In this document: one piece after another, positions 33,501-45,322 of the stretch
Layout: every line of letters starts with the position of its first letter
Position numbering within the stretch: position 1 is the first letter of the stretch
Assembly: GCF_024323335.1 (NCBI RefSeq)
Contig: NC_066582.1
Location: forward strand, 185,846,973 to 185,910,972
Length of the DNA: 64,000 nt
Reading direction: 5' to 3'
Source of the DNA: Lathyrus oleraceus
Taxonomy: Eukaryota; Streptophyta; Magnoliopsida; Fabales; Fabaceae
Made by a program: the position numbers and the translations under genes
Notes under the pieces: generated by a model
Database searches by the model: none
What the model saw: only the letters and a program-made list of their open reading frames with translations
What the model was told of the DNA's origin: nothing

Positions 33501-36117
33501 CCACGGTTGTAGTTCGTTTACACTATCAAGTTCCCTTAAGCATTCATCAAGAGCTTGCTCTTCTTCAACTGTGAAAACTTCAAATGAGTCATCAAGAGCT
33601 AACTCCATAGGAGATATCTCATGAATATGCTTAGAAACCTCCAAAATTGCCTCTTCGATCACATCGATGCGAAAGCTATCACTTCTATCTTTTGAATGCT
33701 TCATTGCTTCGAATAGATCGAAAGTAACTTCTTCATTTTGGACTCTCACCTTCATCAAACCGTCGTCAACGTCTATCATCATGCGCGCGGTTTTCATGAA
33801 CGGTCGGCCCAGAATGAGCGGAGCATCATCATCCTCTTCCATATCAATAACAATAAAATCGACCGGGAAAAAGAATTTGCCGACTTTAACCAAAACATCT
33901 TGGGCTACGCCATGAGGATGGGTAGTCGACTTATCGGCCAATTGCAAAGTCATCCGGATGGACTTAATTTCAATGTTGCCAAGCCTCTTTACAATAGACA
34001 ATGGTATAAGATTAATGCTTGACCCCAAATCAATTAGTCCTTTTCCGACATAGATATCACCAATTTTAACCGGCAAAGTAACTCGTCCCGGATCAACCTC
34101 TTTTTTCGGAATCGTCCTTTGAATGATTGCACTACAGCTCGCATCTAGGACAATGGTCTTCGGTTCCGTATACCTCCGCTTTTTTGTAAGTATGTCTTTC
34201 ATGAATTTGGCATACTTGGGCATTTGCTCCAATGCTTCGGCAAACGGAATGTTGATTTGCAGTTGTTTGAAAATATCCATGAACCGGGCGTAATGCCGTT
34301 CATTCTCCGTTTTAGATGGAGCATGTGGATAAGGAAGGTTTTGGATTGGAGTAGCGCTCACTACCTCCTTTCCTTTAGCAACTCTAGAACTTCTCTCTTT
34401 TTTCTTTGTCACTTTCTCCACCATTACTTCATCACTCTTATCTTTCTCAATTTCCACACTTTCTTTCTTTTCAACTTCATCATTATTTTTGTTCTTTTCA
34501 ACTTCTTCCTCACTCCACTCCCCCATTTCACCATCAATATTATCCTCCAATATTTCCTCCTCATTTTTTTTCTTTTCCTCTCTTTGTTCACTCTCATCTC
34601 TTTTTTTATTCTCACTAATCAACTCCCTTCCACTTCTCGTCGTGATCGCTTTACAATGCTCTTTAGGATTTGTTTGCGTGTTCACCGAAAAAGATGGATC
34701 GGGTTGTTGTTCCGCTAGTTGCTTAGCAAGTTGTCCAACTTGAGTCTCGAGATTTTTGATTGCTGCATCGTTGCTCTTTTGATTAGCCATTGATATTTGC
34801 ATAAATTGTGTCAATGTCTCTTCTAACTTTGAAGTTACGACCGGCGGTTGTTGAGGTTGATAAGGATTTTGGGGAGGGTTTTGACGGCTAGAAGAACCAC
34901 CCCCATAATCTTGGTTATGGTAATAGTTACTCCTAGGTTGGAACCCTTGACTCCCTTGGAAGTGTTGTTGTTGATTTTGAGGATGTGGTTGATAAGGTTG
35001 TTGTTGTTGTTGTTGTCTCGGTTGGTAGTCTCGTTGGTTCGCCATGTAGTTTACTTCTTCGAACCCGGGAGGTGGACAAAATCCGGTGTCATGCTCACCT
35101 TTGCAAAGCTCACAACAAGCTATTTGTTTAGCTTTTGAAGGTTCTCTCAACTCTTTTATTTGCTGCGTTAAGAGTTCCACTTGTTGTGATGAGTTTGTTT
35201 TGGGCAAGAATGGCATCGTTCGTCCCAAGTTCAAGTACTCCCGGCTTCTTCAAAGAGTTGCCTCTACTTTGACTTTGGAGATCATTTAGAGCCATTCGAT
35301 TTATGATATATGTAGCTTCTTCGGCGTTTTTAGACAATAAAGAACCACCTGAGGTAGCATCCAACAAAGTCTTGCAATTTGGTTGAAGTCCATTTTTGAA
35401 AATATGGATTTGAGTCAATTCATCAAAACCATGCCCTTTACATTTCCGAAGCATGGATTCGAATCTTTCCCACGCCTCATTTAATGATTCGTTGGTTCCT
35501 TGTGAAAACACTGAGATGGCCGTCTTGGATTCCATGAACCGGTTGTGGGAGAAAAATCTCTCGATGAACTTCTCTTCCAACACGTTCCAATCTGTCATGA
35601 CGGCAGGTGTTTGATCTAAGTACCAATCTTTTGCTTTGCCGAGCAAAGCGTGGGGAAATAATCTTTTGAACAACGGTAGCTCTTGAGCTTGATCAACTCC
35701 GGCCGCCAATGCTATCTCGTAAAATTTGGTGAGAAAAGCAAATGGATCTTCATGGTCCATTCCGGTGAATGGACTTCCATATAGTAAATTAAGAGTTCCC
35801 GTCTTCATCTCGGCTTGCCTTCCAGTGTGGTTGGCAAACTGAGCAGTATTCCTTGGAGTGTTTACACATGGAGTGGAAATGGGCGGTGGTTGTGGTGGTT
35901 CCACGATAGGTATGAACGGTGGTGGATGTGTGGTAGAAGAGCTTTCTCCTTGTTCTTGTCGTTGTCTAGCTTGTTGCCTCCTTCGTCTCGTTCTGCTATT
36001 CAGCCTCCTTGCGGTTCTTTCGATCTCGGGATCAAAAAGAAGTTCGTCCACAGGAATCTGCCCTCGCATAAAACGAAAGCTGCACACTAAACCAAACAAA
36101 TTACAAGCACAAGTCAA
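30551..36117 (-). pseudogene. Cyclops gag-pol polyprotein
   Basis: Gag (35128-36117; MRGQIPVDELLFDP start near 36069, capsid domain with FPHALLGKAKDWYLDQ) continues after a frameshift near 35195 into 32610-35234. That segment has a zinc knuckle (CELCKGEHDTGFC), a Pro/Gln-rich linker, a Lys/Glu-rich stretch, protease with DLGS (34021-34032) as usual in Athila, and RT with FMDDFS (near 32700). TGA at 32610-32612 interrupts the end of RT. RNase H follows (31593-32594), then a frameshift near 31612. Integrase has an HHCC finger and a DRG motif. Its TAG at 31145-31147 stands exactly where the catalytic Glu of D,D-35-E should be, and the same frame then stays open to 30551. Confidence 0.9.
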
Positions 36118-36174
36118 AAATTCGAAAGCTAAAAATTAAGCAACTATTGCAATGCTCGCAATATCAATTCACAA

Positions 36175-36192
36175 TCCCCAGCAACGACGCCA
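36175..36192 (-). other. Cyclops primer binding site (Asp-type tRNA)
   Basis: The minus strand reads TGGCGTCGTTGCTGGGGA, 3 nt inside the LTR end at 36196. It matches the known Athila PBS (TGGCGCCGTTGCCGGGGA, tRNA-Asp) except at two positions. It fixes 36196-37695 as the 5' LTR. Confidence 0.85.
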
Positions 36193-36195
36193 TTT

Positions 36196-37695
36196 TGTTG
36201 ATTGTATTTTTAAGTGTCGGGTTTTTGTTATCATCTCCACAGGGATTGTGAGATATCACCGCCGTTCGACAGTTGATTCAATTCTTAACTCTTAGTAACA
36301 AGGGGGTTTTGGTTTTAGTCACGGTATCTTGCATAAAAGTGTGAGAAAATGCGGTAAAAGATTTGGTTTTAATATTTGAGAAATATTGCCAAAGTTAGGG
36401 TTCGACGATCACTTTGCATGTATATGTTCGATCAACAAAACTTATAAACTCCTTTAGATGATAAGCTATTTCACAAAGTCCTCCCAATGTGTTTATCTCT
36501 AACACACATTGTGAGTTTTCCCATTTTGATCCATTGTTTATCTCTAACACAATCTATCAAAATGATAACTTTTTGGTTCAACCTTATGGTGAACAAAATC
36601 ATTCATTACTATCTCTAGCTAACAAACAAGATTGGATGAAAACCTAGGTAAAGAGTTGGTAAACATCTCTCGATCATAAACCAACACAAAGAGTTTTCAA
36701 TAAAACAAAGTTTTCACCATATATTCATCATTAAAGAGTTTACAAATGAAGATCATCTCATATACACACAAAGCTTATGACCATCTACATCTAACCTTGA
36801 CAAAATGAAGAACTTAGCTACTCATTTTCATGGTAGCTTGGTCAACAAGTTTCGGAAGAAGGTTGATCAACATCTGAGTCGAATAATCGAGATTGGATGG
36901 GAATCCACCTTCTTTTTGTGAAAGATTGTTAAGAGATGAAGAGAAATAATTTCTAGGTCACAAAGTATCTCTAGAGCAATGCTGGAAAAATATCTAAAAA
37001 GTACAAAAGTATGGAAGTGTAAGGTATGGCTCCAAAAAGTAGCCCCTGCTACTTATAGTGTTGGTACTGAGCTGTCATGCTCGCTAGGCGAGCAGAATGA
37101 CTCGCCTAGCGAGCCCCAAAATGAGGCACCTGAGGCACCTGCACCCAAAGAAATATCCTTTTCCAGATTTGCATGTTCGCTAGGCGAACAAAACCTTCGC
37201 TAGGCGAAGCCCACGCTTCAACCTTCGCTCCAGCGAGCTTAGGAGGTTTTGCTACTGAAATTTCTCGCTAGGAACTCGCTAATGGCTCGCCTAGCGAGTG
37301 AGTGTTGGCTGCGCTTTTGACCAAGTCTGGATGTATTCACTACCACCTCCGCTGGCTGCTCGCCTAGCGAGTTTGCTGATGTTTGCTACTGTAAAATACA
37401 GGAGTTGTTCGCTGGGTGCTCGCCTAGCGAGCTCTTCGCCACAGCCCTCGCCTAGCGAGCAAGCTGATGAATGCATCCTTTTTTTGGTCCCTTTGCCAAC
37501 TTTCTTGTGCCTTCATTTTCTATTATTTCATGCCTAATTCCTGCACAATAACACACAAATCAAAGGTACCAAGATCGTTTATCATTGTATTGCAATTCAT
37601 CTAAAACAAAGGTGGTTTCGAACACTTTAGCACGAAAATGGAGTGAAAGATGCCCATATTTGATAGCTCAAATAAGCACTTTTGGGTATCTAACA
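36196..37695 (-). repeat. Cyclops 5' LTR
   Basis: 1500 bp, about 98% like the 3' LTR. It retains the hairpin motifs (from 37080 to about 37462). One motif that is decayed in the 3' LTR, CTCGCCTAACGAG, is intact here as CTCGCCTAGCGAG (near 37360). Its right end TATCTAACA is followed by the target copy CCCTC at 37696. Confidence 0.9.
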
Positions 37696-37849
37696 CCCTC
37701 TCAAAAGCAGGAATTATAGTAGCCCTTGCAACACTCCACATAGTTTCTTTCAATTCCATTCCAGGATATTTTTGTGAGAAAAGTCCTTTTGTGAGTAAGG
37801 ATATATTTGTAATTTTGAAAATGGTAGAATTGTAAATTAAACAAGGGAA

Positions 37850-38428
37850 TATTGTTTATACACATTGATTGGATATTGTCCATTTAGGGATTTATTTGGG
37901 TTAAAAGCTAAATAATTAAAAGCTTTGGTTTGGGATTGTGTGATTCAGTTCCAGTTTAGGTTGGAGATCAGTCAGTGATAAAATCTCATAGGTCTGTATT
38001 TGTGGAAACAAGACTAACCACTTCAATCCACTTTTGGGAAGTAAGATTGACCACTTTAATCCTAAGTTTATTTTGAAGAAAAGACACAAACACCCATATC
38101 GATCGTCTTGTATTATTTGGTTGACAATCAACCATCATTTCCTTGTATAAGGGGGTTCGTGAGTATTTTTTAATAAAAGCTCTAAACGTTTATTAAAAAC
38201 TCTTAAGATCAATTCTTGGGGACATGACTAATTCGTTTTTGACCGAAAATTTATAATTCTTTGCGTTCTTCTTCTTCCCTAAACTCATTTAAGTTTCCAC
38301 AATTTATTTTTGGCTGTTAAAGTTTTCAAAATTAAACCCTGATTTTATTTCCAAAAGATTTTCAAAACCACGATTTTCTAAACCATACAATTCACCACCT
38401 CTTGTGTGTGAAGTCTCAAGTCTAACAA
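37850..38428 (+). mobile_element. probable Ty1/copia LTR remnant, copy 1
   Basis: The 3' part (CAATTCACCACCTCTTGTGTGTG...TCTAACA, ending about 38428) resembles the U5 end of plant copia LTRs. Its twin in copy 2 ends near 42739. No PBS follows, so it is a solo or truncated LTR. The left end is not resolved. Confidence 0.4.
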
Positions 38429-38464
38429 CCTAGACCTCTGAAGTTTAGGTGTCCATACTTGTGA

Positions 38465-39897
38465 TTCCTAACCATTTATTGTCTTCAACAGTGGTTGAGG
38501 CAAGAGATTGATGATCAACCATGTTAATCTCTACTTTGAAGGTTTTGTTATGTTCCAATGCTTCCCTCAAGATCATCCTTCATTCACCATTATACACCTT
38601 CATAATATTTTCCTACAACTTCATGTTATATCCTTTGGCAAGTAATTAACTTGTGCTTATCAAATCACTTGTCATCGAAGGTACATACAATACGACAGTA
38701 ATACTGGCCCTCTTACCATCTTTTCTTACCACAACTATGTTTCCTTTTCCACTTGATGTGACATGTCTGCCATCTACAAACCACTTTCTTGAGCGATTCA
38801 TCTAACTTGGTGAACCGACTTTTATTACTAGTCATGTGGTTGTTGCATCCTGAATCAGGTACCACATATTGGTTTGTTCATTATTCAATTTCGTATTTGC
38901 CATGAGTAGCATATCATTAGAGTCACTTCCTCCAACACGTGCATATTGCATTTCGTTATTGTTTTTTCGCTCTTGACTCTTTCTTTCTTCGATAATATCA
39001 AGCATAATTACAAAATCCTTGACAATTGTAACACTACATCTCCTTCATGTCAACTTTCTTCCCCGAAAACTTGTTTTCGATGACTTTCTTGGTTGAATTA
39101 GAGTGTTTCTTTGAATTCATGCTTGACTTCTCATCATTCACAAGACTCTTTCTCTACTTCACCTTTTCTTTTCCAATTTTTTTTAATGAATTTTGCTTGC
39201 AATTCCTGTTCAACCACCTTCTCCCTTTCTGAGTTCCTTTGCTTCAGCCTCATCTCATTAGTCTCTAATGAAGCTTGAAGTTCTTCTAACTTCATCTCAC
39301 CTTGGTTCTTTGACTCTTTAATAGACACTACAATATAATCAAAATTTGCAGTCAGAGATCTCAACACTTTCTCAATCTTCTACAAATGATTGATCGATTC
39401 ACCACACACCTTCATGGTTCGTGAGTAACACTAATCTTGAGAAGAAATCAGCAACCGATTCATCTTCTTTCATTTGTGTTATCTCAAACTGCTTTCTCAG
39501 TATCTGCAACTTTACCCTCTTTAGTTTTTCATCTTCTTCATACAAGTTCTTTAACTTGTCCTACACTCATTTGGACGTTTCTTCTTCAATGATCTTTTCG
39601 AACACATTAGGATCCATACATTGATGAATCAAGACAAGAGTTTTTCCATCTTTCTCCCTTTGTTCCTTGTGCACAGCTTTTTGAACATCATTTGCATTCG
39701 TTTCTAATGCAAGTACTCCATCACTCACGTTTTTAGCCATATCTTAAAATCTGAAGATGACCTTCACCTGCGCAATTTGTCTCTCATAGTTCTCGTATTT
39801 GAAAATTGGTAGATTCGCTGAAAATTGTGTTGACGTTGTGTTACCCTTTGCCATTACATATTCTCTTTGATTCGCAACCCGACTCGTTGATACCAAT
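38465..39897 (-). pseudogene. Ty1/copia gag-protease fragment, copy 1
   Basis: Minus-strand remnants in several frames. The Gag (UBN2-like) region is at 39130-39860 (VLRSLTANFDYIVV, LEELQASLE). A protease-proximal region is near 38700-39010, with CSRKWF-like and VLYVPSMTSDLIS-like motifs. The start of the pre-integrase domain is near 38470-38600. Integrase, RT and RNase H are absent. A PBS-like TGGTATCAACGAG (39883-39895) and the LTR end TGTTGG at 39899 lie just upstream, so this is the 5' part of a minus-strand copia element truncated at its 3' side. Confidence 0.7.
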
Positions 39898-39898
39898 T

Positions 39899-40249
39899 TG
39901 TTGGAACAATTAGAGTTTTACATAAATAACGAAGAAGAAGAGAAAAAATAAGAGAGAGAAACTATATTATGTGAAAAAGATTTTATTGAAGTCTCTCTCT
40001 CTCTCTCTAATTTACAAACCGCAGTATTCAACTCTATTGAATACATACTTATATCATCTATCCTAGAGAAAGGGAAATATTTGAGGTTATGTGTTAGAGA
40101 GAGAGAAGGAAAATAAAAAAAAAATAGTGTAAGTAGATTGAAAAATAAATGTCACATGTCATTGGTGAAAATACATAATATAATATATGAATTAACCAAT
40201 CAATTTGTTAAAAAGCCATTAATCATATATGTAATTTTTTTTTGTTGAA
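39899..40249 (-). mobile_element. copia LTR of the gag-protease fragment, copy 1
   Basis: It begins TGTTGGAACAATT next to the PBS. The outer end is tentatively TTGTTGAACA (40249), which would give short inverted ends, but this boundary is uncertain. It contains a (TC)n run at about 39993-40010, where copy 2 has a 205-bp (TA)n tract. Confidence 0.5.
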
Positions 40250-40794
40250 CAAATGAGAATAAATTAGAGAAAGTGATAAGAGTTTACTTTCTAAGTTATA
40301 TAGTTGAAGAAGAGGATCATAATCTAATTATAGTGCATCTCTTCCATCATAAATTATTTATTGGAATATTCCATCAAACATGACTTTCACAATTTCTTTA
40401 AAAAAGAGTTTAATTATGAGCATGATATTGAAAATGACTTTAATTAAATTCCGATAAAGGTAAAATATTTTTTAAAATAGTTTTAACTCACTACCAATTA
40501 TCAACTTGTATTCCTTTCTTATTTCTAATTTCCAAAATTAAAATGAGAAGAGTTTGATTCCATCACCAAACAAAATTAAACCAGTTAATCACCTGTTACC
40601 ATTTTAAACACAAATTATCATTCACCACCAAAGTTGAATTATCTATCTTTCTTCTATATTTTATATAGTACCTTTGTTTTTCAAGTTTCAACCTTTGTAG
40701 CTTAGGTTCATTCATTATAGTGCTCTTCTGCAAAAGCTACCTAACCATGTGTTCACATTCCCGTTCAAAATGCAGAGCACTAACCACCACCATG
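40250..40794 (+). promoter_or_regulatory. duplicated promoter and 5' leader of the PLC gene, copy 1
   Basis: It matches 44790-45325, the DNA immediately upstream of the PI-PLC gene, including the TATA box (TTTATATAGT, 40661-40670), the leader and an ATG at 40792. Beyond 40803 the sequence switches to the MULE-derived left edge of copy 2. An apparently complete promoter therefore now faces the GRF pseudogene at 40906. Confidence 0.75.
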
Positions 40795-40833
40795 TTCTTC
40801 CTTGAGCTTCTCTCCCCCTTTCTAAAACCCTAA
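40792..40833 (+). other. chimeric 13-codon ORF made by the duplication joint
   Basis: The first four codons (ATG TTC TTC CTT) are those of the PLC gene; the next nine come from MULE flanking DNA and end at TAA 40831-40833. An upstream in-frame ATG at 40747 would add 15 codons. It is an expected by-product of the joint, and no function is implied. Confidence 0.6.
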
Positions 40834-40905
40834 ATGAATTTATCTGCCTTCCTTTTAAATTGTGTGTCGTTTTAGTCTATTTGAGCCAAATAGTTTCTAT
40901 TCATC

Positions 40906-41385
40906 ATGTCCCAATGCCGCAAATCGTGTTATCAGAAGCCTTCGCTTTCAAATTCAGACAAGTGCATATATGGTTTGGAATCTCCATTATCGACATCTTA
41001 GACAGATTCAAACCCAGGTTATCGTTTCTATGGTTGTGGGATGTTTAAGGTAATGTTTTGGTTGTTGTGGTCCATTTAATGTTAAATGTCCAGTTCTTGA
41101 GATCCCTCTAATCCTTAAAAAAATTGTAAATCCAGTCGCAGGATTATAAAAGGTGTAACCATTTTTTCTAGTATGATGAAGAAATGTCTTCAAGAGTCAA
41201 TGATGTAATTTGTTCATGGAACATAATTTAACTGAAGAAAAATTGAAATACAATGAAGCTAAGAAAAAAGAGGAGGGAATGAAGATTAAAATAAAATTAA
41301 TGAAGAAGATGTTGAAATTTAGTGTGTTCATCACTTTTGTATTACTAATAGGATTAGTCATGTGTAATGTAATAAAGTAGGTCAT
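40906..41385 (+). pseudogene. GRF zinc-finger protein of MULE type, copy 2
   Basis: Exon 1 is 40906-41049 and exon 2 starts at 41142, with the same splice sites as copy 1. It shares the TAG at codon 32. It has gained a second Trp-to-TAG change in the HFFW motif and a 1-bp loss near 41215 that shifts the frame before the membrane segment. It is more decayed than copy 1. Confidence 0.75.
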
Positions 41386-41701
41386 AGTCCTTGAAATGTA
41401 GTTTATGCAATGCAGACTGTAAAAGTTATGACATATGAGTGAAATTATGTATCAGTATGTACTCTGAATTGTTATGAAATTGTAATGACATTTCAGTTTT
41501 TCTGGATGTATCAGTGTTTCTGCATTTTAAAAGCCATATACCATATCAATTTGTATAAATTTTTATATAAGTTTGTCTGGATGTTTCAGCTTATATCAAG
41601 ATGTATCAATATGTATATATCAGTTTGTATCAGTATTTGATCATACACTATTAGCATTTGATATGTAAACATCATCACCATGCCAAGTTGGAGTCCATCC
41701 T

Positions 41702-42090
41702 CTAGCAACTTTCTTGTTTTTTTTCAAGTACCATTTGAATCCTAGGGAAACTTTCTCCAGCATACTTATTTATCAACTCCATTTGACTTATCAATATTTT
41801 AGTCAAGTAATGTTTAATCCTTTCTAATAAGGTGATTATAGGTTTGTCTCTATGTTCTAAGATTGCCCTTTTAAATGTTTCACACGTGTTGTTAACCTGT
41901 AAGTCACACTTATAATAGGTACTAAAGTGTGACATGCTCCAAAACTGAGATGGCACATCTTTCATTTCCTTCCATGCAACCTCATTCAGTGCTTTCATCT
42001 TCAATATGCCCTCACAAAAGCAGGAATTGTAGTAGCCCTTGCATCACTCCGCATAGTTTCTTTCAATTCCATTCCAGGATATTTTTGTGA
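41702..42090 (-). pseudogene. MuDR-type transposase fragment, copy 2 (unsplit)
   Basis: The minus strand carries the ALNEVAWKEM...LLERIKHYLTK block at 41702-42004. It continues without interruption through 42009-42013 into the WNGIER-like segment (to about 42090), separated by a frameshift. This copy shows the state before the Cyclops insertion. Confidence 0.75.
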
Positions 42091-42159
42091 GAAAAGTCCT
42101 TTTGTGAGTAAGGATATATTTGTAATTTTGAAAATGGTAGAATTGTAAATTAAACAAGG

Positions 42160-42739
42160 AAATATTGTGTATACACATTGGTTGAATATTGTCCATTTAG
42201 GGATTTATTTGGGTTAAAAGCTAAACAATTAAAAGCTTTGGTTTGGGATTGTGTGATTCAGTTCCAGTTTAGGTTGGAGATCAGCCAGTGATAAAATCTC
42301 ATAGGTCTGTATTTGTGAAAAGAGGACTAACCACTTCAATCCACTTTTGGGAAGTAAGATTGACCACTTTAATCCTAAGTTTATTTTGAAGAAAAGACAT
42401 AAACACTCATATCTATCGTCTTGTATTATTTGGTTGACAATCAACCATCATTTCCTTGTATAAGGGGGTTCGTGAGTATTTCTTACTAAAAGCTCTCAAC
42501 GTTTATTGAAAACTCTTAAGATCAATTATTGGGGACATGACTAATTCGTTTTTGACCGAAACTTTATAATTCTTTGCGTTATTCTTCTTCCCTTAACTCA
42601 TTTAAGTTTCCACAATTTATTTTTCGCTGTTAAGTTTTCAAAATTAAACCTTGATTTTATTTCCAAAAGATTTTCAAAACCACGATTTTCCAAACCATAC
42701 AATTCACCCCCTCTTGTGTGTGAAGTCTCAAGTCAAACA
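42160..42739 (+). mobile_element. probable Ty1/copia LTR remnant, copy 2
   Basis: This is the twin of 37850-38428. Its end, TTCACCCCCTCTTGTGTGTG, is closer to the usual copia U5 form than copy 1. No coding. Confidence 0.4.
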
Positions 42740-42779
42740 ACCTAGACCTCTAAAGTTTAGGTGTCCATACTTGTGATTC

Positions 42780-44193
42780 CATAACCATTTATTGTCTTCA
42801 ACATCGGTCGAGGCAAGAGATTGATGATCAACCATGTTAATCTCTACTTTGAAGGTTTTGTTATATTCCAATGCTGCCCTCAGGATCATCCTTCATTCAC
42901 CATTATACACCTTCATAATATTTTCTTACAACTTCATGTTATATCCTTTGGCAAGTAATTGACTTGTGCTTATCAAATCACTTGTCATCGAAGGTACATA
43001 CAATACGATTGTAATACTGGCCCTCTTACCATCTTTTCTTACCACAACTATGTTTCCTTTTCCACTTGATGTGACATGCCTGCCATCTGCAAACCACTTT
43101 CTTGAGCAATTCATCTAACTTGGTGAACCAATTTTTATTACTAGTCATGTGGTTGTTGCATCATGAATCAGGTACCACATATTGGTTTGTTCATTATTCA
43201 ATTTCGTATTTGCCATGAGTAGCATATCATTAGAGTCACTTCCTCCAACACGTGCATATTGCATTTCGTTATTGTTTTTTCGCTCTTGACTCTTTCTTTC
43301 TTCGATAATATCAAGCATAATTACCAAATCCTTGACAATTGTAACACTACATCTCCTTCATGTCAACTTTCTTCCCCGAATACTTGTTTTCGATGACTTT
43401 CTTGGTTGAATTAGAGTGATTCTTTGAAGTCATGCTTGACTTCTCATCATTCACAAGACTCTTTCTCCGCTTCACCTTTTCTTTTCCAATTTTTTGTAAT
43501 GAATTTTGCTTGCAATTCTTATTCAACCACCTTCTCCCTTTCTGAGTTCCTTTGCTTCAACCTCATCTCATGAGCCTTTAATGAAGCTTGAAGTTCTTCT
43601 AACTTCATCTCACCTTGGTTCTTTGACTCTTTAATAGACACTACAATATAATCAAAATTTGCAGTCAGAGATCTTAACACTTTCTCAATCTTCTACAAAT
43701 GATTGATCGATTCACCGCACACCTTCATCTGGTTCGTGAGTAACACTAATCTTGAGAAGAAATCAACAAGCGATTCACCTTCAAACTGCTTTCTCAGTAT
43801 CTGCAACTTCACCCTCTTTAGTTTTTCATCTTCTTCATACAAGTTCTTTAACTTGTCCCACACTCATTTGGACGTTTCTTCTTCAATGATCTTTTCGAAC
43901 ACATTAGGATCCATACATTGATGAATCAAGACAAGAGTTTTTTCATCTTTCTCCCTTTGTTCCTTGTGCACAGCTTTTTGAACATCATTTGCATTCACTT
44001 CTAATGCAAGTACTCCAACACTCACGTTTTCAGCCACATCTTAAAATCTGAATATGACCTTCATCTGCGCAATCCATCTCTCATAGTTCTCATATTTGAA
44101 AATTGGTAGATTCGCTGAAAATTGCGTTGACGTTGTGTTACCGTTTGCCATTACAGATTCTCTTTGATTCGCAACCCGGCTCGTTCATACCAA
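42780..44193 (-). pseudogene. Ty1/copia gag-protease fragment, copy 2
   Basis: Same content as 38465-39897: a pre-integrase start, a protease-adjacent block at 42926-43114 (GKGNIVVVRKDGKRA, LYVPSMTSDLIS), and a Gag region up to about 44150. Several stops and frameshifts are present. The copia LTR begins at about 44195 (TGTTGG). Confidence 0.7.
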
Positions 44194-44296
44194 TTTGTTG
44201 GAACAATTAGAGTTTTACATGAATAATGAAGAAGAAGAGAAAAAATAAGAGAGAGAAACTATATTATGTGAAAAAGATTTTATTGAAGTTTCTATC

Positions 44297-44508
<212 letters not shown>

Positions 44509-44789
44509 ACAAACCGCAGTATTCAACTCTATTGAATACATACTTATATTTCGACACACATGTTATATTCGACTAAAATCCTGAATCATATCATCTATCC
44601 GAGAGAAGGAAAATGTTTAAGGTTATCTATTGAGAGAGAGAAGGAAAATAAAAAAAAATAGTGTAAGTAGATTGAAAAATAAATGTCACATGTCATCGGT
44701 GAAAATACATAATACAATATGTGAATTAACTGATCCATTTGTTAAAAACCCATTAATCATATATGTAATTTTTTTTTTGAACAAATGAG

Positions 44790-45322
44790 AATAAATTAGA
44801 GAAAGTGATAAGAGTTTACTTTCTAAGTTATATAGTTGAAGAAGAGGATCATAATCTAATTATAGTGCTTCTCTTCCATCATAAATTATTTATTGGAATA
44901 TTCCATCAAACATGACTTTCACAATTTCTTTAAAAAGGAGTTTAATTATGAGCATGATATTGAAAATGACTTTAATTAAATTCCGATAAGGTAAAATATT
45001 TTTTAAAATAGTTTTAACTCACTACCAATTATCAACTTGTATTCCTTTCTTATTTCTAATTTCCAAAATTAAAATGAGATGAGTTTGATTCCATCACCAA
45101 ACAAAATTAAACCAGTTAATCACCTGTTACCATTTTAAACACAAATTATCATTCACCACCAAAGTTGAATTATCTATCTTTCTTCTATATTTTATATAGT
45201 ACCTTTGGTTTTCAAGTTTCAATCTCTGTAGCTTAGGTTCATTCATTATAGTGCTCTTCTGCAAAAGCTACCTAACCATGTGTTCACATTCCCGTTCAAA
45301 ATGCAGAGCACTAACCACCACC
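44790..45322 (+). promoter_or_regulatory. promoter and 5' leader of the PI-PLC gene
   Basis: A TATA box (TTTATATAGT, 45191-45200) lies about 125 bp before the start codon at 45323. The whole segment is duplicated at 40250-40794. No other motif can be named with confidence. Confidence 0.6.

Larger units (their letters stand above)
25488..37695 (-). mobile_element. Cyclops/Athila-lineage Ty3 retrotransposon, complete, 12.2 kb
   Basis: LTRs of about 1.5 kb flank an internal region in minus orientation: PBS, gag, protease, RT, RNase H, integrase, env-like ORF and 3' spacer. The target site duplication is CCCTT (25483-25487) / CCCTC (37696-37700), against CCCTC at the empty site 42009-42013. Both LTRs are TG...CA (TGTTGATTG...TATCTAACA). 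About 30 substitutions over 1.5 kb were counted by eye between the LTRs (about 2%), so it is fairly young. A few frame breaks in gag and pol make it non-autonomous. The Asp-type PBS and downstream env-like ORF assign it to the Athila lineage; the legume member is Cyclops. Confidence 0.9.
24248..40794. repeat. tandem duplication, copy 1 (interrupted by a Cyclops-like element)
   Basis: 24248-25487 and 37696-40794 together match 40795-45325 in order: GRF pseudogene, transposase fragment, copia LTR, copia gag-protease fragment, PLC promoter and start codon. The joint sequence TTCTTCCTT occurs at the left edge (24248-24256), the central joint (40795-40803) and the right edge (45326-45334). A 195-bp sample of the two copies shows about 11 differences. 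The insert 25488-37695 is absent from copy 2. Confidence 0.85.

Noticed and set aside
34424..34615. Lys/Arg-rich and other small frames overlapping Cyclops gag-pol on the opposite strand
   Set aside because: They are antisense shadows of the Lys/Glu-rich linker of the real polyprotein.
45251..45322. Upstream starts for the PLC gene at 45251 or 45278
   Set aside because: 45278 is in frame but would put a polar extension before a good signal peptide; 45323 has the better context. It is kept only as an alternative.
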